Assembly: GCF_001613125.1 (NCBI RefSeq) | Contig: NZ_BDBT01000012.1 | Location: 142,943-206,942, forward strand | DNA: 64,000 nucleotides | Reading direction: 5' to 3' | Source: Nocardia shimofusensis NBRC 100134 | Lineage (GTDB): Bacteria > Actinomycetota > Actinomycetes > Mycobacteriales > Mycobacteriaceae | Notes under the pieces: generated by a model | Seen by the model: the letters and a program-made list of their open reading frames with translations, nothing else | The model's database searches: none | What the model was told of the DNA's origin: nothing | Position numbers and translations under genes: made by a program | Shown here: one piece after another, positions 8,051 through 15,918 of the stretch | Numbering within the stretch: the stretch's first letter is position 1 | How the letters are laid out: each line of letters opens with the position of its first letter

Positions 8051-8602
8051 ATGTCCTATCCCCGCGCCGAACTCGACGAGATGATCCGCCGCTGGCTGCA
8101 GGCGAACGACGAGTGCGAACAAGCAGGTGACTGGCGGCCGCTGGCGGAGTTCTACACCGAGGACGCCACTTACGGCTGGAACTACGGGCTCGAGCACGAC
8201 TTCATGGCGGTCGGCCGCGACGAGATCCGCGACTACGCCATCGGCCTGGAGATGGACGGCCTGGACGGCTGGACCTACCCCTATCAGTCCTGGGTCGTCG
8301 ACGAGGCCACCGGCGACATGATCGGCCTGTGGAAGCAGATCTGCGACGTCAAGCGCCCCGACGGAACGAACTACGCCCTCAACGGCATCCAGGGCAGCTG
8401 GTTCAAATATGCCGGCGACTATCAGTGGGGCTGGCAGCGCGACTTCTTCGACTACGGCAACGTGACCGCGCTGTTCACCGAGATGATCAAGAACGGCGAC
8501 CTCACACCCGGCATCCACAAGCGCATCGATCGCGTAGTGAATTCCGGGGGAAAGCTGCCCGGCTGGTACCCGCTGGGCGGCACCCCGGTGCCCATGTGGT
8601 GA
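8051..8602 (+). CDS. SnoaL/NTF2-like protein, aromatic-pathway associated
   Basis: A 183-residue protein rich in Trp and Tyr, with an NTF2-type layout: helix at residues 4-30, then WRPLAEFYTEDATYGWNYG and a long curved sheet. The ATG at 8051 is preferred to the one at 8045 because GGAG at 8038-8041 then sits 9 bases upstream. Related proteins occur beside aromatic or steroid catabolic genes in mycolic-acid bacteria, where some act as dehydratases or isomerases (family knowledge). No residue here proves a reaction. It closes the ring-cleavage operon and is followed by a clear hairpin terminator. Confidence 0.75.
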   Translation: MSYPRAELDEMIRRWLQANDECEQAGDWRPLAEFYTEDATYGWNYGLEHDFMAVGRDEIRDYAIGLEMDGLDGWTYPYQSWVVDEATGDMIGLWKQICDVKRPDGTNYALNGIQGSWFKYAGDYQWGWQRDFFDYGNVTALFTEMIKNGDLTPGIHKRIDRVVNSGGKLPGWYPLGGTPVPMW

Positions 8603-8627
8603 GTCCTCGAATCTCTCGTGGCGAATC

Positions 8628-8667
8628 GGGTCCCGAGCAGTCGAATCTGCTCGGGGCCCGGTGTTTT
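8628..8667 (+). terminator. Rho-independent terminator of the ring-cleavage operon
   Basis: 13-base arms (GGGTCCCGAGCAG and CTGCTCGGGGCCC, one G-U pair) with a 6-base loop, followed by GGTGTTTT. It starts 26 bases after the stop of the SnoaL-like gene. Confidence 0.8.
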
Positions 8668-8693
8668 CCGCCCCTGGCGCCCGGTCGCGCGGT

Positions 8694-9146
8694 TCAGCTG
8701 GTTCGTGGTGCGGTGAGTTCCGAGTCTGCGGCGTCGAGTACGCGGCGGAAGCCGTAGGCGAGCAGCGGGCGGGCCAGGTGGCGGGTGAGGAAGGCGCCGA
8801 AGGGGAGGCGTAGCTGGACGGTGGTCGTCCATACGACGTGGGTGCCTTCGGGGGTTTCGGTGAAGCTCACTCGACCCTCCCGGTGGTCGGCGGGCGGAAT
8901 GCTGCGGTAGACGTGGTAGTCGAAGGAGTGCGGCGGGTTGTAGGAGGTGATGCGTTCCCAGAACAGCCCGACGGCCCAGACGAGGAACCGCACCGCCCCG
9001 CTCCCGTACGGGGCTTCCGCCCCGGACGTGGTGAGGCGCTCGTGTAGCACCAACGGAGTGTGGGTGTAGTTGTGGGCGTTGCTGATCCAATCGAAGACCG
9101 CCTGCGGTGGGGCGGCGATCGTGCGCTCGACGGTGATCGTTTCCAT
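8694..9146 (-). CDS. SRPBCC-family protein (polyketide cyclase / START-like fold)
   Basis: A 150-residue protein opening with METITVERTIAAPPQAVFDW, the classic first strand and helix of the SRPBCC fold. The middle strands and the long C-terminal helix (about 118-140) are present. The family binds hydrophobic ligands in a deep cavity, and many are coat-like or unassigned. A run of G on the coding strand just before the ATG serves as ribosome-binding site. A 19-base inverted repeat lies upstream at 9206-9224. Function unknown beyond fold. Confidence 0.82.
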   Translation of the reverse strand: METITVERTIAAPPQAVFDWISNAHNYTHTPLVLHERLTTSGAEAPYGSGAVRFLVWAVGLFWERITSYNPPHSFDYHVYRSIPPADHREGRVSFTETPEGTHVVWTTTVQLRLPFGAFLTRHLARPLLAYGFRRVLDAADSELTAPRTS

Positions 9147-9506
9147 GAGTCCCCCCGATGTCGATGGGTTCGTCGGACGGGAAGTCGCGCCTCGCCGTCT
9201 CCGAACTACTACATCACATAGTAGATTCTCGTGGGCGCAGATGTGAGCGTTTGTCGGGCGCAGTCACTCTCGCTTCCCCTGATCGCAGTGTGTGCTCGTT
9301 CCGGTCGGCCCGTTTGCCGCTCTCGTGTCGGTCGTGTCCCGAGGTCGGACGGGGCTCGCGGTGATCTCCGGCCGAACCACCGGACCCCACCTGGGGTGGT
9401 GATTCACTCCACCTCGGGGAAGGTTCCCGGCACCCGAGGCCCCTGATGCGCGGCGCCGATTTGCCGGAGAGTGGGGATTCCAGTCGTCCAGGAATCGGAG
9501 CCCGCA
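9147..9506. other. Intergenic region with one inverted repeat
   Basis: 360 bases between divergent genes. The only clear element is CTACTA (9206-9211) and TAGTAG (9219-9224) around CATCACA, about 60 bases upstream of the SRPBCC start; it may be an operator. I see no gene in the rest. Confidence 0.4.
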
Positions 9507-10451
9507 ATGTCCACCACCCGCATGATCGCCGCCTCGCCGGGGCGTCGCGTCACGGTCGTCGCCGACGACGGCGTGGCGCTCGCGGTGCGGGAATACGGAC
9601 CGCGCGACGCCGAACTCACCGTGGTCCTCGCGCACGGCCACTGCCTGCGCACCGAATCCTGGGCCGATGTCCGCGACGCGCTGTTGCGCGAATACGCGGG
9701 TGCGCGGGTGGTCTGCTACGACCATCGCGGCCACGGCGCCTCGGCGGCCGCGCCGTATCAGAGCTACCACCTCGACCAGCTCGGCCGTGACCTGAGTGCG
9801 GTGCTCGACGCCCTCGCACCGTCCGGGCCGGTCGTGTTGGCCGGGCATTCCATGGGCGGGATGACCGTGCTCACCTACGCGGCGCAGAATCCGCACGAGA
9901 TCGGCACCAGGATCGTCGGGGTCGCGCTGCTGGCGACGGCGGCGAGCGGTGTCGCGGACGCCGGCTTCGGGCGGCTGCTGCGCAACCCGGCGATCCCGAT
10001 GTTCCAGCGCGCCGTGCGGCGAGCGCCCGGCGTGATGCACCGCGCGAAGTTGCTGGCCTGCAAGCTGTTCGCGCCGGTGATCCGGGTGGCGGAGTTCGGC
10101 AACCGCCGGGTCGGCCCGCAGGTGCTCGCGCTCGCGAACGCCATGCACAACGAGACCTCGATCGTCACGATGGCCAGCTTCCTCAGCGCCTTCCTCACCT
10201 ACGACCGCACCGACGCACTTCCGCTGCTCTCCCGCATCCCCACCGTGGTGCTGTGCGGGTCGGCGGATCTGATGACCCCGCCCTCGCACGCCCTCGAGAT
10301 GGCCGCCGGGATCGACGGCTCGTCGCTGGTGATCCTCGACGGCGCAGGGCATTCGGTGATCCTCGAACAGCCGCGCGAGGTGGCCGAGGTGCTGGCCCGC
10401 TTGCTGGCACGGGTGCGCCGGGGCGACCGGGCCGGGTACGTGGCGGCCTGA
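9507..10451 (+). CDS. Alpha/beta-fold hydrolase
   Basis: A 314-residue protein from ATG 9507, which has GGAG 6 bases upstream; a GTG at 9471 would add 12 residues but has no well-spaced site. The oxyanion region is LAHGHCLRTESW. The nucleophile elbow is GHSMGG (Ser near 115). The acid lies in LCGSADLMTPP and the His in LDGAGHSVILEQP. A lipophilic cap domain spans about 135-235. The family includes esterases, lipases and epoxide hydrolases. Neighbours give no substrate. A similar region is common in mycolic-acid bacteria as a presumed lipid esterase. Confidence 0.85.
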   Translation: MSTTRMIAASPGRRVTVVADDGVALAVREYGPRDAELTVVLAHGHCLRTESWADVRDALLREYAGARVVCYDHRGHGASAAAPYQSYHLDQLGRDLSAVLDALAPSGPVVLAGHSMGGMTVLTYAAQNPHEIGTRIVGVALLATAASGVADAGFGRLLRNPAIPMFQRAVRRAPGVMHRAKLLACKLFAPVIRVAEFGNRRVGPQVLALANAMHNETSIVTMASFLSAFLTYDRTDALPLLSRIPTVVLCGSADLMTPPSHALEMAAGIDGSSLVILDGAGHSVILEQPREVAEVLARLLARVRRGDRAGYVAA

Positions 10452-10492
10452 GACGGCAATTCCGTACGGCCCGCATCGCTTACGATGCCGTG

Positions 10493-11023
10493 ATGCGTAT
10501 TTCCCTGTCGGTTCCCTACGACGAGAGGCAGATGCGGCGCACCCTCACCTTCCTCGTGGGGCGACAGGCAAAGATCGCCCGCCTCGTGGGCGCAGTCGGT
10601 CTTTTCGCGGGGATACTCCTCCTGATGTTCCGGACCCCTGTCGTGTGGGCGCCCTACGTCGTGCTGGCTGCGAGCCTTTACCTGCTGTTCGGCATGGTGC
10701 CGGTGACGGTGGCCTGGTCGATGCGGTCCCAGGCCGCGGCCGCCAAGGAGGACATGCAGCTGACCCTCGACGAGGAAGGGATCACCTTGGCCGCGCCTCG
10801 GGCCGAATCGCGACTGAGCTGGGCCGGGATCGACCGCATGGAAGAGACCGCCGAAGTCTGGTACGCCATGTTCGGCAAGTTGCAGGCGGTGCCCATCCCG
10901 AAGGATCTGATGACCGAGGCGGAGCGTACGACGTTCGCGGACTTCGTCTCGAGGTGGCAGGCCGAACGGCAGTCGGGGCGGTCGGAGCGCGGAAATATCG
11001 ACCGGACGGGCGAATCGTCGTAG
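10493..11023 (+). CDS. YcxB-like membrane protein
   Basis: A 176-residue protein with two closely spaced transmembrane segments (about residues 31-48 and 52-75). A C-terminal cytoplasmic domain follows, where LTLDEEGITLAAPRAESRLSW and a conserved Trp-Tyr region match the YcxB-like family. The ATG at 10493 gives the expected short N-terminus (MRISLSVPYDERQ). A GTG one codon earlier is possible. The role of the family is not known. It ends 10 bases before the MoxR-like ATPase gene and may share its transcript. Confidence 0.65.
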   Translation: MRISLSVPYDERQMRRTLTFLVGRQAKIARLVGAVGLFAGILLLMFRTPVVWAPYVVLAASLYLLFGMVPVTVAWSMRSQAAAAKEDMQLTLDEEGITLAAPRAESRLSWAGIDRMEETAEVWYAMFGKLQAVPIPKDLMTEAERTTFADFVSRWQAERQSGRSERGNIDRTGESS

Positions 11024-11033
11024 TTTCGATGGG

Positions 11034-12464
11034 GTGACGGTTCCGACTGACCTCCCCACCACTGTCGGCGACCTGCGCGCGGCCGGTTACCGGCCGCGCG
11101 GGGTGAAGGCCGAGATCCGTGCGAACCTGCTGGCGAAGCTGGGGGCGGGGGAGGACCCCTGGCCGGGCATCGTCGGCTTCGAGCGCACCGTGCTGCCGCA
11201 GCTCGAGCGGGCCCTGCTGGCGGGCCACGATGTGGTCCTGCTGGGCGAACGCGGCCAGGGCAAGACCAGGCTGCTGCGCACTCTGCTCGGCCTGCTCGAC
11301 GAATGGACCCCGGTGATCGCCGGGGCCGAACTGGGCGAGCACCCGCTCGACCCGATCAGCACGGCCGGACGCAGGCTCGCCGCCGAGCTCGGCGACGACC
11401 TGCCGGTCGCGTGGCGGCACCGCTCGCAGCGCTATGCCGAGAAGCTCGCCACGCCGGACACCTCGGTGGGCGACCTGATCGGTGACGTCGACCCGGTCAA
11501 GGTCGCCGAAGGGCGCAGCCTCGGCGACCCGGAGACCATCCACTTCGGCCTGGTTCCTCGCGCGCATCGCGGCATCGTCGCGATCAACGAGCTGCCCGAC
11601 CTGGCCGAACGCATCCAGGTCGCGCTGCTCAACGTGATGGAGGAACGCGACATCCAGGTCCGCGGCTACACCCTGCGCCTGCCCCTGGACGTGCTGCTGG
11701 TGGCCACCGCCAACCCCGAGGACTACACCAACCGCGGCCGCATCATCACCCCGCTCAAGGACCGGTTCGGCGCCGAGATCCGCACCCACTACCCGCTGGA
11801 CGTGACCGCCGAGATCGCGCTGGTCCGGCAGGAAGCCGATCTGGTCGCGGAGGTGGGCGAACCGCTGATCGAGGTGCTCGCCAGGTTCGTGCGGCACCTG
11901 CGCGACTCCCCGGCGATCGACCAGCGTTCGGGTGTGTCGGCGCGGTTCGCGGTGGCGGCCGCGGAGACGGTCGCCGCCGCCGCGCTGCGCAGGTCCGCGC
12001 TGACCGGGGAGAATCCGGCCGTGGCCAGGCCGGTCGACCTGGATTCGGTGGCGGCGGTGTTGCGCGGCAAGCTGGAGTTCGAGTCCGGTGAGGAAGGCCG
12101 CGAACAGGAGCATCTCGCGCATCTGCTGCGCCGTGCGTTCGCCGAGACCGCCCGTGACCGGCTGGGCGGGCTGAATCTGCGGCCGCTGGTGGAAGCCGTC
12201 GCCGCCGGCCACCCGGTGACCACCGGCGACCGGGTGCCCGGCGCGGAAGTGCTGTCCGCGCTGCCCGAACTGCCGGTGCTGCACGAGGTCGCCGAGCGGC
12301 TCGACGTTCAGGCTTCGGATCAACCCGCACGGATCGCCTCGGCGGTCGAATTCGCTTTGGAGTCGCTGTTCCTCGCTCGCGAGATCGCCAAGGACGTCAG
12401 CGGTTCCGCCGATGGGGCTACCGGCGGTTCCGCCGACGGCGCCACCGTGTACCGCCGACCATGA
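11034..12464 (+). CDS. MoxR/magnesium-chelatase-like AAA+ ATPase
   Basis: A 476-residue AAA+ protein. Walker A is GERGQGKT at about residues 71-78, Walker B GIVAINELPDL near 182-190, and sensor 1 VATANPEDY near 225. The C-terminal lid is helical. It is coupled by a 4-base overlap to a VWA-domain protein. The pair matches the layout of M. tuberculosis Rv0958/Rv0959 (from memory). MoxR-VWA pairs act as chaperone-like remodelling or cofactor-insertion machines. Chlorophyll-type chelation is unlikely because no tetrapyrrole genes are nearby. Start is GTG. Confidence 0.88.
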   Translation: MTVPTDLPTTVGDLRAAGYRPRGVKAEIRANLLAKLGAGEDPWPGIVGFERTVLPQLERALLAGHDVVLLGERGQGKTRLLRTLLGLLDEWTPVIAGAELGEHPLDPISTAGRRLAAELGDDLPVAWRHRSQRYAEKLATPDTSVGDLIGDVDPVKVAEGRSLGDPETIHFGLVPRAHRGIVAINELPDLAERIQVALLNVMEERDIQVRGYTLRLPLDVLLVATANPEDYTNRGRIITPLKDRFGAEIRTHYPLDVTAEIALVRQEADLVAEVGEPLIEVLARFVRHLRDSPAIDQRSGVSARFAVAAAETVAAAALRRSALTGENPAVARPVDLDSVAAVLRGKLEFESGEEGREQEHLAHLLRRAFAETARDRLGGLNLRPLVEAVAAGHPVTTGDRVPGAEVLSALPELPVLHEVAERLDVQASDQPARIASAVEFALESLFLAREIAKDVSGSADGATGGSADGATVYRRP

Positions 12465-14413
12465 CCAGCGCCGACCGTTACTCCTACGGCCCGTATCACG
12501 ACGGACCGGACCCGCTCGCGCCACCGGTCGACCTGCGCGCCGCGCTCGACATGGTCGGCCAGGAAGTCATGGCGGGCAGTTCGCCGCGCTCGGCGCTCGA
12601 AGAACTGCTCCGCCGCGGCACCCGCGACATGCGCGGCCTCGAGGAGCTGACCAGGCGGTTGTGGCAGAAACGGGCCGCGATCACCCGTGATCACCGGCTG
12701 GACGGCACGCTGCGCCGGGTGCGCGAACTGCTGGACGAGGCGCTGGAAGCCGAACGGCGCGCACTGTTCCCCGACCCCTCCGACGACGCCCGCTTCGCCG
12801 AAGCACGCCTGGACGCCCTGCCGTCGAGCACCGCCGCGGCGGTCAGCGAGCTCTCGGAATATCCCTGGCGGTCCGAGACCGGCCGGGAGAACTATCAGGC
12901 CATTCGTGAACTGCTCGGCCGCGAACTGCTCGAGTCGCGGTTCGACAGCATGAAGCAGGCGCTGCAGAGCACCACCCCCGAGGACCTCGAACGGGTCCGC
13001 CGGATGATGACCGACCTCAACGAACTGCTCGCCGCCCACACGCGCGGCGAAGACGTCGAGCAGCGGTTCGTCGAGTTCATGGCCGAGCACGGTGAGTTCT
13101 TCCCCGAAAACCCCCGCGACATCGAGGAATTGATCGACGCGCTCGCCGCCAGAGCCGCCGCCGCGCAACGCATGATGAATTCGATGTCGCAGCAGCAGCG
13201 CGCGGAACTCGAGCAGCTCATCGATCAGGCTTTCGGCGATCCCCGGCTGGCCGAGCAGGTCGGCGCGCTCGACGCCAACCTGCGGCACCTGCGCCCCGAC
13301 GCCGACTGGGACTCCTCGCGCCGGTTCCGCGGCGACGACCCGCTCGGCATGGGTGACGGCGCGCAGGCTCTGCAGGACCTCGCCGAGCTGGATGCCCTCG
13401 CCGAACAACTCTCCCAGGCCTATCCGGGCGCTCAGCTCGAGGACATCGACCTGGAGGCGCTGGCCCGCCACCTCGGCGAGGACGCCCGCGTGGACGCCGC
13501 CCGACTGGCCGAACTGGAGCGCGAACTGCGTCGTCAGGGCCTGTTCGAGCGCGCGCCGGACGGGTCGCTCCGGTTGACGCCCAAGGCATTACGTCGCCTC
13601 GGCGAGGTGGCGCTGCGGGACGTGATCGGGCAGTTGCGAGCCAGGCGCGGTGAACGTGATACCGCCCGGGCCGGAGCGGCGGGAGAGCCGACCGGGGCGT
13701 CGCGGGCCTGGCGGTTCGGCGATACCGAGCCGTGGGACGTGTCGCGGACGGTGCGCAACGCGGTGCTGCGTTCGGCCTCGACAGGCAGCCGGAGCGTGCG
13801 GCTGGACGTGACGGACGTGGAGATCATGGAGACCGAGCAGCGCTCCCGCGCGGCGGTCGCGCTGTGTGTGGACACCTCCTGGTCGATGGTGCAGGACGGC
13901 CGCTGGGTGCCGATGAAACGCACCGCGCTGGCGCTGCACCAGCTCATCAGCACCCGATTCCGTTCCGACGCACTCGATCTCATCACCTTCGGCCGCCACG
14001 CCACGACCGTCGACATCGGCGAGCTGACCGCGTTGGACGCGGTGTGGGAACAGGGCACCAATCTGCACCACGCCCTGCTGCTGGCCGGCCGTCACCTGCG
14101 CAGGCACCCGGACGCGGTGCCGGTCGTGCTGGTCGTCACCGACGGCGAGCCCACCGCCCACCTGGAACCCGACGGCGAGGCGTACTTCCAGTGGCCGTCG
14201 GCCCCCCGCACCCTGGCGGTGACCATGGCCCAGGTCGATTCGCTGGCGAAGCTGGGCGCCTCGGTGTCGGTGTTCATGCTCGGTGAGAATCCCCGCCTGG
14301 AGGCGTTCGTCGATCTGGTTGCGCGCCGCAGCGGGGGCCGGGTGATCGCCCCGGACCTCGACGGACTGGGGGCCGCGGTGGTGTCGGACTACCTGCGGGG
14401 ACGGCGAGGCTGA
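12461..14413 (+). CDS. VWA-domain protein, partner of the MoxR-like ATPase
   Basis: A 650-residue protein. The first 430 residues are mostly helical, charged and coiled-coil-like. The VWA domain is at about 460-645 with an intact MIDAS: D471-T-S473-W-S475, the Thr of EQGTNLH near 533, and D561 in VTDGEPT. The ATG overlaps the stop of the ATPase gene. In such pairs the VWA protein delivers a substrate to, or activates, the AAA+ ring through a metal-bridged contact. No transmembrane segment or signal peptide is seen, so the complex is probably cytoplasmic. Substrate unknown. Confidence 0.88.
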   Translation: MTSADRYSYGPYHDGPDPLAPPVDLRAALDMVGQEVMAGSSPRSALEELLRRGTRDMRGLEELTRRLWQKRAAITRDHRLDGTLRRVRELLDEALEAERRALFPDPSDDARFAEARLDALPSSTAAAVSELSEYPWRSETGRENYQAIRELLGRELLESRFDSMKQALQSTTPEDLERVRRMMTDLNELLAAHTRGEDVEQRFVEFMAEHGEFFPENPRDIEELIDALAARAAAAQRMMNSMSQQQRAELEQLIDQAFGDPRLAEQVGALDANLRHLRPDADWDSSRRFRGDDPLGMGDGAQALQDLAELDALAEQLSQAYPGAQLEDIDLEALARHLGEDARVDAARLAELERELRRQGLFERAPDGSLRLTPKALRRLGEVALRDVIGQLRARRGERDTARAGAAGEPTGASRAWRFGDTEPWDVSRTVRNAVLRSASTGSRSVRLDVTDVEIMETEQRSRAAVALCVDTSWSMVQDGRWVPMKRTALALHQLISTRFRSDALDLITFGRHATTVDIGELTALDAVWEQGTNLHHALLLAGRHLRRHPDAVPVVLVVTDGEPTAHLEPDGEAYFQWPSAPRTLAVTMAQVDSLAKLGASVSVFMLGENPRLEAFVDLVARRSGGRVIAPDLDGLGAAVVSDYLRGRRG

Positions 14414-14417
14414 AGCC

Positions 14418-14446
14418 GTCGCCGTCACGGTTCGCGCGGCGGCGAC
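14418..14446. terminator. Hairpin between convergent genes
   Basis: Arms GTCGCCG and CGGCGAC lie between the VWA gene stop (14413) and the narI stop (14447). There is no T-run, and it could serve both strands. Confidence 0.4.
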
Positions 14447-15205
14447 CTACTGCACCCGCTCCCACCCCCGCCGCGGTGCGCGGGCGCCGAGTTGCTCGTC
14501 GCGGCTGCGGTAGACGATGTAGGGCCTGGTCAGATAGCCCAGCGGCATGGAGAACACGTGCACCAGCCGGCTGAAGGGCCAGAAGGCGAACAGGATCCAG
14601 GCGGACAGGACGTGTAGCTGGAAGCCGAGCGGGGCTCGGAGGATGAGGCCGGTGTCGGGCTGGAAGGCGAAGATCGAGCGGAACCAGGGGGCGACGGTTT
14701 CGCGGTAGTTGTGCGGTTCGTCGGTGAGGTTGGCCAGCACGGTGGTGCCGAGACCGAGCACGAGGGTGCCGACCAGCAGGATGTACATGATCTTGTCGTT
14801 GCGGGTGGTGGCGGAGAATACGGGGCCCACGGTGCGGCGGCGGTAGACGAGGATGGCGGCGCCGGTGAGCGTCGCGATACCGGCGATCACGCCGAGGGTG
14901 AACGCGACGACGTGATAGGCGGTCTCGCTGATGCCGACGGCGTCGGTCCAGGATTCGGGGATCAGCAGCCCGATGACGTGGCCGACGATGACGACCAGGA
15001 TGCCGAAATGGAACAGCGGGCTGCCCAGGCGCAGCAGCCGGTTCTCGTAGAGCTGGGAGGAGCGGGTGGTCCAGCCGAACTTGTCGTATCGGTAGCGCCA
15101 GTAGTGGCCGACGACGAAGATCGCCAGGGCGGCATAGGGCACGGCGACCCACAGCAGTGTCTCGGCGGCGGTGGGGTCGGCGGCGCTGGCGAGATGCGCG
15201 GTCAT
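14447..15205 (-). CDS. narI: Respiratory nitrate reductase gamma subunit (cytochrome b)
   Basis: A 252-residue integral membrane protein with five hydrophobic segments. It carries di-heme b and passes electrons from menaquinol at the outer face to NarH. Conserved His residues occur in the second (FHFGILVVIVGHVIGL) and fifth helix (FQLHVLSAWILFAFWPFSRLVHVF), matching the four heme ligands of NarI. The ATG at 15205 overlaps the narJ stop. It is the last gene of narKGHJI. Confidence 0.95.
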   Translation of the reverse strand: MTAHLASAADPTAAETLLWVAVPYAALAIFVVGHYWRYRYDKFGWTTRSSQLYENRLLRLGSPLFHFGILVVIVGHVIGLLIPESWTDAVGISETAYHVVAFTLGVIAGIATLTGAAILVYRRRTVGPVFSATTRNDKIMYILLVGTLVLGLGTTVLANLTDEPHNYRETVAPWFRSIFAFQPDTGLILRAPLGFQLHVLSAWILFAFWPFSRLVHVFSMPLGYLTRPYIVYRSRDEQLGARAPRRGWERVQ

Positions 15206-15918
15206 CGGCTGGCCTCCAGTGGATCGGGCATGCGCGGGTCGGGCAGTAACTGCGGTGCCGTGTGGTGGGCGGGCGCGTTCTGCGAGGGTGCGTACTGCGA
15301 GGGGGCGTACTGCGAGGGGGCGTAGGGCGCGAGCCCGACCTCTTCTTCCGGCGGTCCTTCGGCGACCAGGCGCGCCACCGCGTCGGACTCCGAGCCCTTC
15401 AGCGCGGGCAGGGTCGCCGAGACGGAGTCGAGCACGTGCCTCCACGGCGAGCCGGTCTCGTGCAGCCCCAGCCGCATCACCTCCAGACCGGCGCGATGCT
15501 CGGTGAGCAGCCGCAGCCCGGTCTCGGCGTCGCCGGACGCGGCGAACTCCAGCACCACCGCGAGATGGTCGGGCAGTTCGTCGTCGGACAGGTCCAGCCC
15601 GGCCGCGCGATAGGCCTGTTTGAAGCGCAGCAGCGCGACCCCGCGCTTGCGGGTGTCGCCGTAGGCGAAGTAGGTGAGGTAGGGGCTGAAGCGTTTGCGG
15701 TGGTCGAAGGTGGCCACGTAGGCGGCGGCCAAGTCCTCGCGGCCGACGGCGTCGACGTGGGACAGGAACAGGCCCAGCGGTGCGCCCAGTGGCCGCGGCA
15801 GCGCGGCGGCGACGCGGCGCAACGTCGGCAGATGCTCGGCGAAGTGGTCGTCGGGATAGTTCATCAGCACCGACTGGGTCTGCCAGGCGGCCGAGCGGGT
15901 GGCGGGATCGATCTTCAT
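15202..15918 (-). CDS. narJ: Nitrate reductase molybdenum cofactor assembly chaperone
   Basis: A 238-residue TorD/NarJ-family chaperone that holds apo-NarGH during cofactor insertion and membrane docking. The helical core spans about residues 8-185 (for example LFLSHVDAVGREDLAAAYV and YLTYFAYGDTRKRG). The C-terminal tail, about residues 195-235, is low-complexity and contains three near-perfect copies of YAPSQ, encoded by 15-base tandem repeats. The start overlaps narH and the stop overlaps narI by 4 bases. Confidence 0.93.
   Translation of the reverse strand: MKIDPATRSAAWQTQSVLMNYPDDHFAEHLPTLRRVAAALPRPLGAPLGLFLSHVDAVGREDLAAAYVATFDHRKRFSPYLTYFAYGDTRKRGVALLRFKQAYRAAGLDLSDDELPDHLAVVLEFAASGDAETGLRLLTEHRAGLEVMRLGLHETGSPWRHVLDSVSATLPALKGSESDAVARLVAEGPPEEEVGLAPYAPSQYAPSQYAPSQNAPAHHTAPQLLPDPRMPDPLEASR
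15275..15322. repeat. 15-base tandem repeat in the 3' part of narJ
   Basis: Three units of GCGTACTGCGAGGGG (first copy with 2 changes) plus a partial fourth, in frame, encoding YAPSQ repeats. It is likely to vary in copy number by slippage. Confidence 0.85.

Noticed and set aside
15275..15322. CRISPR-like or regulatory repeat
   Set aside because: The 15-base units are contiguous, in frame and coding; there are no spacers.
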